Of a DNA stretch of 64,000 nt, positions 25,613-33,756 are shown one piece after another (the stretch's first letter is position 1; every line of letters begins with the position of its first letter). The stretch comes from Paludibacteraceae bacterium (GTDB lineage: Bacteria; Bacteroidota; Bacteroidia; Bacteroidales; Paludibacteraceae): contig JAGALP010000004.1 in assembly GCA_017625155.1 (NCBI GenBank), forward strand, positions 352,414 through 416,413. Reading direction: 5' to 3'. The position numbers and the translations under genes are program-made. Below the pieces are notes generated by a model that was given only the letters and a program-made list of their open reading frames with translations, did not search any database and was not told the origin of the DNA.

Positions 25613-25739
25613 CCATGCCAAACCCTTTCTCATTGAACCAGTAGCCTCCTCGCGGTGCACAATAAGCGACACGCCATCCTACAACCTCAAAGAGGGCGTT
25701 ACCTACCGAAATGCTCTCTTTTTGCTTTTCTTTGTCCAT
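25599..25739 (-). CDS. Possible 46-residue protein, unknown
   Basis: From MDKEKQKESISVGNALFEV the frame runs through GWRVAYCAPRGGYWFNEKG to a C terminus made partly by repeat DNA. Composition (Trp, Tyr, Cys, no low complexity) looks protein-like, but I recognise no family and see no promoter. A longer frame with a TTG start is possible. A perfect hairpin lies directly before the ATG. Confidence 0.3.
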   Translation of the reverse strand: MDKEKQKESISVGNALFEVVGWRVAYCAPRGGYWFNEKGFGMGFDS

Positions 25740-25743
25740 TACT

Positions 25744-25760
25744 CCCGAATAGTATTCGGG
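25744..25760. repeat. Perfect hairpin CCCGAAT-AGT-ATTCGGG
   Basis: Seven-base stem with 3-nt loop; the plus strand continues TACTTTTTC, so it may terminate plus-strand transcription, or it could cover the start region of the minus-strand frame. Confidence 0.5.
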
Positions 25761-25912
25761 TACTTTTTCAAAAAAAAGTACTTTTGTTAAGATTCCATTT
25801 CCATTTCCTCTCCTTTTTAATCTCGGGTAAAAGACCAAGGTGAAACCAAAGACGAACCTAGGATGAACCAAAGAACATAAAAACTCAAAATGTGCGTTTT
25901 ATTAAGATTCCC

Positions 25913-25996
25913 TCTAAAAGAGTTGACTTCATTTCTAAAAAGGTTGACTCATTTCCTAAAAAAGTTGACTGCGTTCCTGAAATAGTTACCTATCCT
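25913..25996 (+). repeat. Four tandem 21-bp units
   Basis: Units TCTAAAAGAGTTGACTTCATT and relatives repeat every 21 bp. In one frame (GTG at 25892 to 26077) they would encode SKRVDFI, SKKVDSF, PKKVDCV, PEIVTYP. The downstream promoter overlaps the end of that frame, so coding is doubtful. Confidence 0.7.
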
Positions 25997-26031
25997 CCAA
26001 ACAAAAAACCGCATCTAAAAACGATTTTTTC

Positions 26032-26062
26032 TTGCTCAATCCAAAATAATTCACTACCTTTG
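26032..26062 (+). promoter_or_regulatory. Promoter of the 26214 gene cluster
   Basis: TTG (26032-26034) and TACCTTTG (26055-26062), spacer 20 bp. The 140-nt leader contains an 11-codon frame (MKDFIVNIIEI), an 8-bp inverted repeat ACTTCATT/AATGAAGT (26102-26136) and an AATAT microsatellite. Confidence 0.75.
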
Positions 26063-26213
26063 CAGTCGATATGCTAACATAATTTTAGATACACATGAAA
26101 GACTTCATTGTCAATATTATAGAGATTTAATGAAGTGCATAATATAATATAATATAATTCACATTAATAATATTTTTAAAAGTTGTGCCCGACACGTATT
26201 TAGGGATAATATT

Positions 26214-26720
26214 ATGAAAAGAGTTTTTTTATTTCTGATGTTATGTGTTTTGACGCTTGTTGGTACTAATGCTCAAAATATCAACACAGATTCTAATTTG
26301 TTGCAGCGTCATCATTGTCATTACATGGTTAGTGATGTGACAATGAATCAAACTGAGTATATGAGTTTCTTACATAGTAACTGTCTGCCAGCATATCAAG
26401 AATTTTTAAGTGGATATAAACTTTCTCAAACGGGATGGGCTGTGTTTGGATGTGGAATGGGATTAACTACATTTGGTGCTATTTTACTTGTTCTTAATCC
26501 AAAGAATAGTGATGGTTCCATAATGCATGCTACAGGAATTTCATTTTTGGTTTCGGGTACATGTGCTACATGGTTGGTAGGTATACCATCTTTATGTGTG
26601 GGTTATCGTCGCATGCATAATAGCGTCAATACATATAATGTGATGCAGAAAAAAGATGCTTATGCGTATTGGAGTTTACAAACAAGCAACAACGGTATAG
26701 GAATTGCGTATAACTTCTAA
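26214..26720 (+). CDS. Exported membrane protein, unknown function
   Basis: A 168-residue protein with a signal peptide ending VGTNAQ (about residue 20) and two hydrophobic segments near 80-97 and 107-128. The C-terminal phrase YWSLQTSNNGIGIAYNF looks like a short conserved tail of hypothetical Bacteroidales proteins ('YWSLQxSxNGIGLAYNF'), though no function is attached to it. It is AT-rich, like the following two genes, and probably forms an operon with them (4 bp gap to the next start). Confidence 0.65.
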   Translation: MKRVFLFLMLCVLTLVGTNAQNINTDSNLLQRHHCHYMVSDVTMNQTEYMSFLHSNCLPAYQEFLSGYKLSQTGWAVFGCGMGLTTFGAILLVLNPKNSDGSIMHATGISFLVSGTCATWLVGIPSLCVGYRRMHNSVNTYNVMQKKDAYAYWSLQTSNNGIGIAYNF

Positions 26721-26723
26721 GAA

Positions 26724-27695
26724 ATGAGGAATCTAATACAAGTTGGTGCTCTCTTATGGATTAGTTTATTCATAGGATGCCGAAATGAAAGATTGCCTCA
26801 AACAATATATATACCGCAAACTCCTAATTACGAGGATACGATGATGTGGTATATTGAACAGAATGCCCATAGTGCAGGTGCTGATGTGTTCTATATTCCA
26901 TCTACGTGGGAATATGATTGGTACAATGAAGATGGAGTTGTATCTCATTATGCTGACCCTTATAATATCGTACATCGTAATAATATGAAAATAGAAATAT
27001 TGAAAATAGCTGATTATATGGCAGAAAACAATAACTTCTATTCTCCATACTATCGTCATATTACTCTTGATACATGGGCTACGCTGAATGAGGACACAAT
27101 TAACAGACGATATCATGCCGTATCTTTCGTTGATATTCAAAATGCATTCCAACATTATTTGAATCATTATAATAATCAGCGTCCATTTGTACTTGCTGGG
27201 TTTAGTCAAGGTGGCAAATCAGTCGTGGAACTCATGAAAACATTTTCCGAAGATGTTCGCCAACGAATGGTAGCTGCATATGTGTTGGGTTATAAAGTAA
27301 CACCCGCAGATACATTAGTCGCACCTTGGATTGTTGCAGCCAAAGACTCTATTGACACAGGAGTGACAATTTGCTACAATTCTGTTTCTCATATAGAACA
27401 TATCAAACCTATTGTTAGTTCCCCTAATGTTATGTGTATCAATCCTGTCAATTGGCGAACAGATTCAACACCAGCAACTTTGCATGATACAATTATAGTG
27501 ACTCTTTCGACAGAGTATAATGTTTTACAACTGGATGGCTTTGACGGTAGCTATCTTCCTAATATTTTAAACATCTTGAATGTTGGTGATTATCACGGAA
27601 TTGAGCCTTGGCTTTACAGCGAACAACTAAGAGATAATATTCAACTACGAATTCATAAATTTAATCAAAACAACAATAGTGTTATAAATAACTAA
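26724..27695 (+). CDS. DUF3089-like alpha/beta-hydrolase lipoprotein
   Basis: A 323-residue lipoprotein; the signal ends in lipobox FIGC (Cys19). ADVFYIPSTWEYDW near residue 54 and the nucleophile elbow RPFVLAGFSQGGKSVVELM (Ser near 160) match DUF3089, an alpha/beta-hydrolase family. A His is available in GDYHGIEPWLY near 290 and acidic residues before it, so a catalytic triad is possible. The substrate is unknown; an esterase acting at the cell surface or in the periplasm is a reasonable guess. It lies in a low-GC block of accessory secreted proteins. Confidence 0.75.
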   Translation: MRNLIQVGALLWISLFIGCRNERLPQTIYIPQTPNYEDTMMWYIEQNAHSAGADVFYIPSTWEYDWYNEDGVVSHYADPYNIVHRNNMKIEILKIADYMAENNNFYSPYYRHITLDTWATLNEDTINRRYHAVSFVDIQNAFQHYLNHYNNQRPFVLAGFSQGGKSVVELMKTFSEDVRQRMVAAYVLGYKVTPADTLVAPWIVAAKDSIDTGVTICYNSVSHIEHIKPIVSSPNVMCINPVNWRTDSTPATLHDTIIVTLSTEYNVLQLDGFDGSYLPNILNILNVGDYHGIEPWLYSEQLRDNIQLRIHKFNQNNNSVINN

Positions 27696-27710
27696 TTAAC
27701 AATCAAAAAA

Positions 27711-28100
27711 ATGAAAAAACTATTCAATTTAGTAGCTATGTGCTGCTTTTTAGTGTTAGCATTGGGATTAACATCCTGCGAGGAAACTATTACAATGCAA
27801 CAAGCTTATTCCTTTGGAATCAGCGAAAATTCTGGAACCCTATCGGATTTAGCAGCCGTCGAAAATTATCTAAAGGTAGAGAAAAAAGTTCCTTATGGAG
27901 CAGTAGTTACAGAAGGAAGTAACGAAAAAGATTGTGATGCTAAAGCAGCACAACTATTTAATGAAGCTGCTGCAAAACTTTCTTACGAAGAACTTGCTAA
28001 AGTCGTATCCGAAAACTATACATTCGTATATTCCGCAAGACGCTATGACAAAGCTGGAAACTTGGTTGTAATTGGAGAATGGGCATATCCAAAGAAATAG
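27711..28100 (+). CDS. Small lipoprotein, unknown function
   Basis: A 129-residue lipoprotein with a signal peptide ending in LTSC (Cys23). The mature part is charged and mostly helical (LSDLAAVENYLKVEKKVP, AKAAQLFNEAAAKLSYEEL), ending in two Lys residues. No family was recognised. It begins 15 bp after the hydrolase gene and is followed by a strong terminator, so it closes a three-gene operon of exported proteins. Confidence 0.7.
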   Translation: MKKLFNLVAMCCFLVLALGLTSCEETITMQQAYSFGISENSGTLSDLAAVENYLKVEKKVPYGAVVTEGSNEKDCDAKAAQLFNEAAAKLSYEELAKVVSENYTFVYSARRYDKAGNLVVIGEWAYPKK

Positions 28101-28134
28101 TATCACTCTAATACAAAAATATATTAAAATCATT

Positions 28135-28186
28135 CAAAAAAGCAATCATCTCAATTATTCAAACTAATTGAAGTGGTTGCTTTTTT
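28135..28186 (+). terminator. Intrinsic terminator
   Basis: AAAAAAGCAAtCA pairs with TGgTTGCTTTTTT, with an inner stem TCAATTA/TAATTGA. It ends the 26214-28100 operon. Confidence 0.85.
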
Positions 28187-28300
28187 CTCCTAAGATAAGA
28201 AAAATATGCTAAATATTTTCTGCATATCTTCCGCACAAATCCTTTCAAAACAGAAGGTTTCTATAGCATTATTATAGCGGCATCCTAAACACGTATTATC

Positions 28301-30046
28301 ATGAAAAAGTTCCTATGTTTGGCATTGTGCCTATTGGCAATGACATTCACCTTGATGTCTTGCGAAAACACGAATTGCACTTCTGAAAAAGTGCTAACAG
28401 GAAATGTAGTTGATGTACTTGCCAAAGACATTTATCCTGGTGAGGTAACCATCAAAGACGGCAAGATTACTTCTATAAAGCGTATTGACGGAGAGTATGA
28501 CACCTATATTCTGCCTGGCTTCGTAGATGCACACATACACATCGAGAGTACCCTCATGACCCCCGAGAACTATGCTCGTATGGCAGTTGAGAATGGTGTG
28601 GTTGCAGCCATCTGTGACCCTCACGAAATAACCAACGTGTTGGGCATTGAGGGTATTGATTATATGATTGACAATAGCAAGAAAGTACGCTTCCACTTCA
28701 ATTTTATGCTCCCTTCTTGTGTCCCATCTACCAACCACGAAACAGCAGGTGCTACCATTGATGCGCAACAAACGGCACAACTAATCGCGCGTGAAGATAT
28801 CATAGGATTGGCAGAGATGATGAACGCACCTGGTGTTATTTATGAGGACGCGGAGGTGATGGCTAAGATACAAGCCACGCATAATGTTGGTAAACCTATT
28901 GACGGACACGCTCCGAAGGTAACAGGCGAAGACTTGCGTAAATATGTGGCTGCAGGTATCTCCACTGATCACGAATGTTCCTCTGTCGAAGAAGCCAAAG
29001 AAAAATTGGATTTAGGTATGAAAATCATCATACGTGAAGGCAGTGCGGCATGCAACTTCGAATCGCTCTATCCTATCATAGGCGAATACCCAGAAATGAC
29101 ACTCTTTTGCTCTGATGACATGTATCCTGACGATATAACAGAAATAGGATATATCAACGGATTGGTTAGAAGGTCAGTGGCTAAGAACCTACCTCTATGG
29201 AATGTGCTCCAAACAGCATGCACCACACCAGTGAAGCACTATAGCCTCAAAAGCGGACTCCTGCAAGAAGGCGATCCTGCCGACTTTATCGTGGTAAATA
29301 ATCTACAAGATTTCCAGATTCTATCCACCTACATCAATGGTTATGAAGTATATAACGCCAAAAACGGCGTAACGGATGCTCTGCAAACCAAATATGAATC
29401 TTCTACTACATTCAATCTAAATAAGTTTGAGGCAAAAAAGATTACAACTGATGCGCTACAAGTTAAGTGTGAAGGAAAGAAAATGAAAGTAATCACCGCC
29501 ACCGAGGGTTCGCTTATCACAGGCGTAGAGATCGTTGAGCCAAAGAGCGATGCCACAGGCAATGTGATTACGGATGTGGAGAATGGTATTGCCAAACTGG
29601 TGGTGTACAACCGATACGCCATAGCAGACGAAATTGTACCTCAAGTGGCATACATCAAGGGATTTGACTTGCAAAAAGGTGCTTTGGCTTCCACAATCGC
29701 CCACGATTCGCACAATATCATTGCCTTGGGCTGCAACGATGAAGAAATAGTTCATCTAATCAACCTTCTCATAGAAGAAAAAGGTGGCGTTGCCGTATGC
29801 GATGGTCAAGTGACCAAATGTCTACCACTGCCTATTGCAGGACTGATGACCACACTCCTGCCAGATCAAGTTTCAGAGAAACATACCGAACTGAAGAACT
29901 TGGCTGCTAGCATGGGTTGCACCATCAATGCACCATTTATGACACTTGCTTTCATGGCGTTGCCTGTAATTCCAGACTTAAAACTGACGGATAAATACCT
30001 ATTTGATGGTATTACTTTCTGTCAAACCTCTCTTTGGGCTGATTAA
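28301..30046 (+). CDS. ade: Adenine deaminase with lipoprotein signal
   Basis: Amidohydrolase converting adenine to hypoxanthine. The catalytic domain is complete: VTIKDGKITSIKRI, metal ligands in GFVDAHIHIEST (about 74-85), CDPHEITNV, IDGHAPKV, STDHECSS and CSDDMYPDD, plus the family's C-terminal domain (IAHDSHNIIALGCNDEEI). The odd part is the N terminus: MKKFLCLALCLLAMTFTLMSCEN is a textbook lipoprotein signal with lipobox LMSC (Cys21), continuous with the enzyme, so the protein should be exported and lipidated. Adenine deaminases are normally cytoplasmic. An internal start at Met19 would give a cytoplasmic form but has no support. 581 residues in total. Confidence 0.9.
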   Translation: MKKFLCLALCLLAMTFTLMSCENTNCTSEKVLTGNVVDVLAKDIYPGEVTIKDGKITSIKRIDGEYDTYILPGFVDAHIHIESTLMTPENYARMAVENGVVAAICDPHEITNVLGIEGIDYMIDNSKKVRFHFNFMLPSCVPSTNHETAGATIDAQQTAQLIAREDIIGLAEMMNAPGVIYEDAEVMAKIQATHNVGKPIDGHAPKVTGEDLRKYVAAGISTDHECSSVEEAKEKLDLGMKIIIREGSAACNFESLYPIIGEYPEMTLFCSDDMYPDDITEIGYINGLVRRSVAKNLPLWNVLQTACTTPVKHYSLKSGLLQEGDPADFIVVNNLQDFQILSTYINGYEVYNAKNGVTDALQTKYESSTTFNLNKFEAKKITTDALQVKCEGKKMKVITATEGSLITGVEIVEPKSDATGNVITDVENGIAKLVVYNRYAIADEIVPQVAYIKGFDLQKGALASTIAHDSHNIIALGCNDEEIVHLINLLIEEKGGVAVCDGQVTKCLPLPIAGLMTTLLPDQVSEKHTELKNLAASMGCTINAPFMTLAFMALPVIPDLKLTDKYLFDGITFCQTSLWAD

Positions 30047-30161
30047 ACATACTCACTCGTTGGCTTATAAGACTTACGACAACCATCAAACTGCAACGAG
30101 AAATAAGATTAGGGATTTACAGATTATGGGTTATTGTGTTGTTTGAAGCTAATTTTCGCCT

Positions 30162-30219
30162 ACAGATAGGGCATAACGATGCCACAGATAGGCATTTGTG
30201 GTCGCGAAGTGGTCGCGTA
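30162..30219 (+). repeat. 11-bp-phased direct repeats
   Basis: ACAGATAGG recurs after 22 bp (30162, 30184), then GTGGTCGCGAA and GTGGTCGCGTA repeat every 11 bp (30198-30219). The rest of the 30047-30337 gap shows no gene. Confidence 0.55.
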
Positions 30220-30337
30220 GCTTAAAGGGAACTTGCAGAAGCTTCTATACAACCTATTAACCCGAACCTACGGCCTATCTATACAGAGCCAAAAATGCAA
30301 TAAATCGCACTTAAAAGTGAACTTTTATTCGATTTAT

Positions 30338-30368
30338 TTGCATTTTTGCATATTTTTCTGTACCTTTG
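30338..30368 (+). promoter_or_regulatory. Promoter of the tRNA-Gly gene
   Basis: TTG (30338-30340) and TACCTTTG (30361-30368) with 20 bp spacing, ending 10 bp before the tRNA. Confidence 0.85.
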
Positions 30369-30378
30369 CACCGCATTT

Positions 30379-30449
30379 GCGGCATTAGCACATCGGTAGT
30401 GCATCGGCTTCCCAAGCCGAGGAGGCGGGTTCGATTCCCGTATGCCGCT
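30379..30449 (+). tRNA. tRNA-Gly (anticodon CCC)
   Basis: 71 nt cloverleaf: acceptor GCGGCAT/ATGCCGC with discriminator T, D arm GCAC/GTGC, anticodon stem TCGGC/GCCGA around TTCCCAA (anticodon CCC), T arm GCGGG-TTCGATT-CCCGT. CCA is not encoded. Confidence 0.95.
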
Positions 30450-30451
30450 CT

Positions 30452-30547
30452 TCGCGTTCGGCAACAAGGTCGCAATGACTGCCGCTTGCGGCATTGAGCG
30501 ACTTGTGCCTCCGCTCTCCCCAAAAATTAAAAATTTTCGGGGACCCC
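30452..30547 (+). ncRNA. Structured 96-nt element, copy A
   Basis: Begins 2 nt after the tRNA-Gly. Hairpin 1 is a long stem (GGCAACAAGGTCGC with GCGACTTGTGCC) topped by TGCCG-CTTG-CGGCA; hairpin 2 pairs CCCC-x-AAAATT with AATTTT-x-GGGG around AAA. A homologous copy lies at 46010-46105 on the minus strand, and the differences between copies preserve pairing. It is probably cotranscribed with the tRNA; hairpin 2 may act as a terminator although no U-tract follows. Confidence 0.65.
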
Positions 30548-30622
30548 ATTAAAGAGAGGAGGCAATCTCGCGAAGCGACACAACCTGAGCAGAGCACACA
30601 CAATGTGAGCGAAGCGAACAAA

Positions 30623-30950
30623 AATAGTGTATCGGTCTATCGCGGGATAAGGGAAGAAAAACACCCGTTTTAATCCCCTATCACGAGGAAAGTCCGGGCA
30701 GCACAGAGCACCACAGCGGTTAACGGCCGTCAGGCAGCAATGTTTGGTCACTGGTACAGAGACGAGTCGCCTTTGGGCGGGTGAAACGACTATACTGTGG
30801 GCTGCAATTCCAAGTATACCAATGTTGGAGCGTTGCTCGCGCAAGTTGGAGGGTAGGAAGCAACAGAAGCACGTAGTAATACGCGACTCAAGATTAATGA
30901 TAGACGCCCACTCGTGGGTACAGAACCCGGCTTATAGATGCACTATTCTT
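30623..30950 (+). ncRNA. rnpB: RNase P RNA
   Basis: Catalytic RNA that trims tRNA 5' ends. Universal parts are present: GAGGAAAGTCCGGGC (P4 5' strand region) and ACAGAACCCGGCTTAT near the 3' end. The ends pair as P1: AATAGTGTATC (30623-30633) with GATGCACTATT (30937-30947), with one G-U pair, followed by a T-run that acts as terminator. The fold is of the bacterial A type. The 5' boundary is set from P1 and could shift by a few bases. No clear separate promoter was seen. Confidence 0.93.
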
Positions 30951-30964
30951 TTTTTTGAAAAATA

Positions 30965-30994
30965 TTGAACCATTTTGAACAATACTGAACAATG
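30965..30994 (+). repeat. Three 10-bp repeats at the amylase start
   Basis: TTGAACCATT, TTGAACAATA, CTGAACAATG in register; the last unit includes the start codon of the following gene. Confidence 0.6.
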
Positions 30995-32842
30995 AAAAAA
31001 CATTTTCTACTACTATCTGTGGCACTATTGAGTGCTTTTTCTTTGCAAGCTAAACCTCGTATTGACCGCGCAGAGCCACTCTGCTGGTGGACAGAGATGA
31101 ACTGCCCACTCACGCTCATGCTTCACGGCGAAGACCTCGCTGATGCGCAGGTAACTATCCAACACCTCAACAACGGTCGCGTTGTCAAAGGTGAGTGCAC
31201 AGGTCTGCAAGTAAAAAGCCAACACAACGCCGAGAGTCCAAACTACCTCTTTGTGGACTTGGATGTCAATCAAGCAGGTACTTATCGTATCACTCTCAAG
31301 AAAGGCAAACATACCTCTAAGGTGGATTACACCATCCATACCCGCCGCGAAGGTAGCCGCGAACGCCAAGGATTCAACTCCAGCGATATGATCTACCTCA
31401 TCATGTCCGACCGCTTTGTGGACGGCGACCCCAGCAACAACACCGTTGAGGGCATGGCTGAAGCATGTGCCAAGGACAACGTACACGGTCGCTTTGGTGG
31501 TGATATTCAGGGTATTATCAATTCGCTCGACCATATTGCAGCATTGGGCGCAACGGCCATCTGGCCTACCCCACTCCTTGAGGATAACGAGGCTGCATGG
31601 TCATACCACGGCTACGCATGCTCCGACTACTATCATATCGACCCTCGCTATGGCAGCAACGAGCTCTATCGCCAAATGGTGGAGAAAGCCCACGAGAAAG
31701 GCATCAAATTTATCATGGACATGGTGCCCAACCACTGCGGCGGTACTCACTGGTGGATGAAAGACCTACCATACCAAGATTGGATCAACCAGTTCGACAC
31801 TTTCACCAATACCCACAACGTGTTCTCTGCTAACTACGACATCAACGCATCGGAGTACGACCGTCTGCTCTCCAATCGCGGTTGGTTTGACCGCCCAATG
31901 CCCGATATGAACCTCGAAAACCCAGACCTGCTGCAATACTTCAAGCAATGGGCTATCTGGTGGATTGAGTACGCCAACCTCGACGGCTTGCGCGTAGACA
32001 CCTATCCATATATTGAGATGGTTCCTGGCAGCGAATGGGTGAAAGCTATTATGGATGAGTATCCTAACTTCAATATCGTAGGCGAGTGCTGGACACGTCC
32101 TACCCCTGCTGTAGCGTATTGGCAATCGGGTGTGAAGAACCACAATGGCTTTGACAGCCACTTGCCAAGTGTGATGGACTTCCCATTGGAAGAGGCTATC
32201 CGTCAAGCACTTGAGAGCGATAATCAAGGTTGGGGCGGTGGCCTCACACGTGTGTATGATGTATTAACTATGGATTATATGTATGCCAACGTGAATGATA
32301 TTCTCATCATGCTCGGCAACCACGATATGGACCGTATCGCTGACGTAGTGAAAGACCAAGACCCACGCCGTGTGAAACTGGCATATACGCTGTTGGCAAC
32401 CATGCGCGGTATTCCACAAGTGTTCTATGGCGATGAGTATGCCATGAAATCTGCTGACCGCAATTTGGGCCACTCTACCCTGCGCATGCCATTGCCATTG
32501 GGCGAAGAAGTGACTGCTGAGATGCAAGATATGTTTGACTATCAAAGCCGTCTCTTCCAATGGCGCAAAGGCGAAGAGGTGATTCATACAGGTCGCACCA
32601 TGCACTTTATGAGTCGTGACAACACATACGGTTTCTTCCGCTACAACGACAACGAGGCTGTGTTCGTATTTGTCAATGCCAGCACAGACAGTCGCACTAT
32701 CCCAACTGCCAACTACGCAGAGATTGTTGGCAAATACAATCCAGTAGGCGTGGATGTGATTACTGGCAAGACCTACGACCTCAGCCAAAAGGACATCGTG
32801 GTAGAGCCACTATCAAGTATTGTGGTGAAACTCCAAAAGTAG
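30992..32842 (+). CDS. Exported cyclomaltodextrinase / neopullulanase-like GH13 enzyme
   Basis: Hydrolyses alpha-glucans or cyclodextrins in the periplasm. Signal peptide 1-20 (SAFSLQA). Residues 24-120 form the N-terminal beta-sandwich of the SusA-type enzymes (RIDRAEPLCWWTEM). The barrel contains GH13 regions: DMVPNH, GLRVDTYPY (nucleophile Asp about 334), IVGECW (acid Glu about 364) and MLGNHDMDR (Asp about 444); a C-terminal all-beta domain follows. 616 residues matches Bacteroides SusA. No SusC/D genes are adjacent, so the enzyme is not part of a visible starch locus. It is followed 6 bp later by the IMPACT gene. Confidence 0.93.
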   Translation: MKKHFLLLSVALLSAFSLQAKPRIDRAEPLCWWTEMNCPLTLMLHGEDLADAQVTIQHLNNGRVVKGECTGLQVKSQHNAESPNYLFVDLDVNQAGTYRITLKKGKHTSKVDYTIHTRREGSRERQGFNSSDMIYLIMSDRFVDGDPSNNTVEGMAEACAKDNVHGRFGGDIQGIINSLDHIAALGATAIWPTPLLEDNEAAWSYHGYACSDYYHIDPRYGSNELYRQMVEKAHEKGIKFIMDMVPNHCGGTHWWMKDLPYQDWINQFDTFTNTHNVFSANYDINASEYDRLLSNRGWFDRPMPDMNLENPDLLQYFKQWAIWWIEYANLDGLRVDTYPYIEMVPGSEWVKAIMDEYPNFNIVGECWTRPTPAVAYWQSGVKNHNGFDSHLPSVMDFPLEEAIRQALESDNQGWGGGLTRVYDVLTMDYMYANVNDILIMLGNHDMDRIADVVKDQDPRRVKLAYTLLATMRGIPQVFYGDEYAMKSADRNLGHSTLRMPLPLGEEVTAEMQDMFDYQSRLFQWRKGEEVIHTGRTMHFMSRDNTYGFFRYNDNEAVFVFVNASTDSRTIPTANYAEIVGKYNPVGVDVITGKTYDLSQKDIVVEPLSSIVVKLQK

Positions 32843-32848
32843 TTAAGC

Positions 32849-33238
32849 GTGTCAGAAACCAAGTCCACCATAGCAGGATTAGCCAAAGGTATTTTTAAGG
32901 ATCGCGGCAGCAAGTTCCTTGCATTCGCTGAACCTATTACCGATGAGGAACATGCCAAACAGCGCATCGCATGGTATAAGAAAAAGTATCACGACGCTCG
33001 CCATGTCTGCTATGCCTATCGCTTAGGTGAAAACTTGTGGCGCACCAAAGATGACGGCGAACCACATGGTACGGCCGGAATGCCTATACTTCGCAGCATC
33101 GATGCGCAGAAATTAGACAATATCCTTGTCGTGGTGGTGCGTTATTTCGGTGGTACACTGCTCGGCACAGGCGGATTGATGGTAGCCTATCGCGAAGCCA
33201 CCAAAGAGGCACTTAAAAATGCCGAAATAAACGCATAA
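32849..33238 (+). CDS. IMPACT/YigZ family protein, short form
   Basis: A 129-residue protein containing only the N-terminal IMPACT domain: SKFLAFAEPITDEEHAK, DARHVCYAYRLG, DDGEPHGTAGMPILRSI and VVRYFGGTLLGTGGLMVAYREA. The usual YigZ second domain (DUF1949, about 80 residues) is missing, as in several Bacteroidota. The family is linked to translation control or proline peptidase-like activity without firm proof in bacteria. It starts with GTG 6 bp behind the amylase stop, so it is cotranscribed. Confidence 0.88.
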   Translation: MSETKSTIAGLAKGIFKDRGSKFLAFAEPITDEEHAKQRIAWYKKKYHDARHVCYAYRLGENLWRTKDDGEPHGTAGMPILRSIDAQKLDNILVVVVRYFGGTLLGTGGLMVAYREATKEALKNAEINA

Positions 33239-33244
33239 GCCATC

Positions 33245-33312
33245 AACGTGAAACCAACAACGCGAAGCCAACAACGTGAGCAAAGCGAACAAAAAACGTG
33301 AACGAAGTGAAC
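33245..33312 (+). repeat. AACGTGA repeat cluster around the coaD start
   Basis: AACGTGAAAC, AACGCGAAGC, AACGTGAGC-AAAGCGAAC and AACGTGAAC-GAAGTGAAC follow each other; the last unit contains both possible GTG start codons of coaD. Confidence 0.65.
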
Positions 33313-33756
33313 AGAAAAGCAATCTTTCCAGGAAGTTTTGATCCCTTTACTATAGGACACCACGACATCGTAATGCGTGGATTAGAGATTTTTGATGAAA
33401 TCATCATTGGGATTGGGCGCAATAGTACTAAACAAGCAACTTTCTCACTTGAGGAACGTTTAGAAGCCATTCAACGTGTGTTTGAACATGAACCACGCGT
33501 GCGCAGTGTTCTATATAGTGGCTTGACTGTAGATTTCGCAGCAGACTGCGGAGCTCAATTCATCTTGCGCGGAGTACGCTCGGTACAAGACTTTGAATAC
33601 GAACGTAGCATGGCAGAGGCCAACAAACAACTATCGGGCATCGAAACAGTACTACTCTACACGCGTCCCGAATATGCACATATATCCTCTACCCTTGTGC
33701 GTGACTTGCACCTGCATAACAAAGATATACAACCTTACTTACCTACGATAAAATGA
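33298..33756 (+). CDS. coaD: Pantetheine-phosphate adenylyltransferase
   Basis: Fourth step of coenzyme A synthesis: pantetheine phosphate plus ATP gives dephospho-CoA. The nucleotidyltransferase signature is AIFPGSFDPFTIGHHDI (HxGH-like His pair), with the second motif YAHISSTLVRDL near residue 125. Length about 150 residues is normal. Starts are GTG codons within a repeat: 33298 gives MNEVNRKAIF, 33307 gives MNRKAIF, which fits the family better; no ATG is available. The stop overlaps the next ATG by 4 bp. Use of a repeat-derived non-ATG start is unusual. Confidence 0.95.
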   Translation: MNEVNRKAIFPGSFDPFTIGHHDIVMRGLEIFDEIIIGIGRNSTKQATFSLEERLEAIQRVFEHEPRVRSVLYSGLTVDFAADCGAQFILRGVRSVQDFEYERSMAEANKQLSGIETVLLYTRPEYAHISSTLVRDLHLHNKDIQPYLPTIK

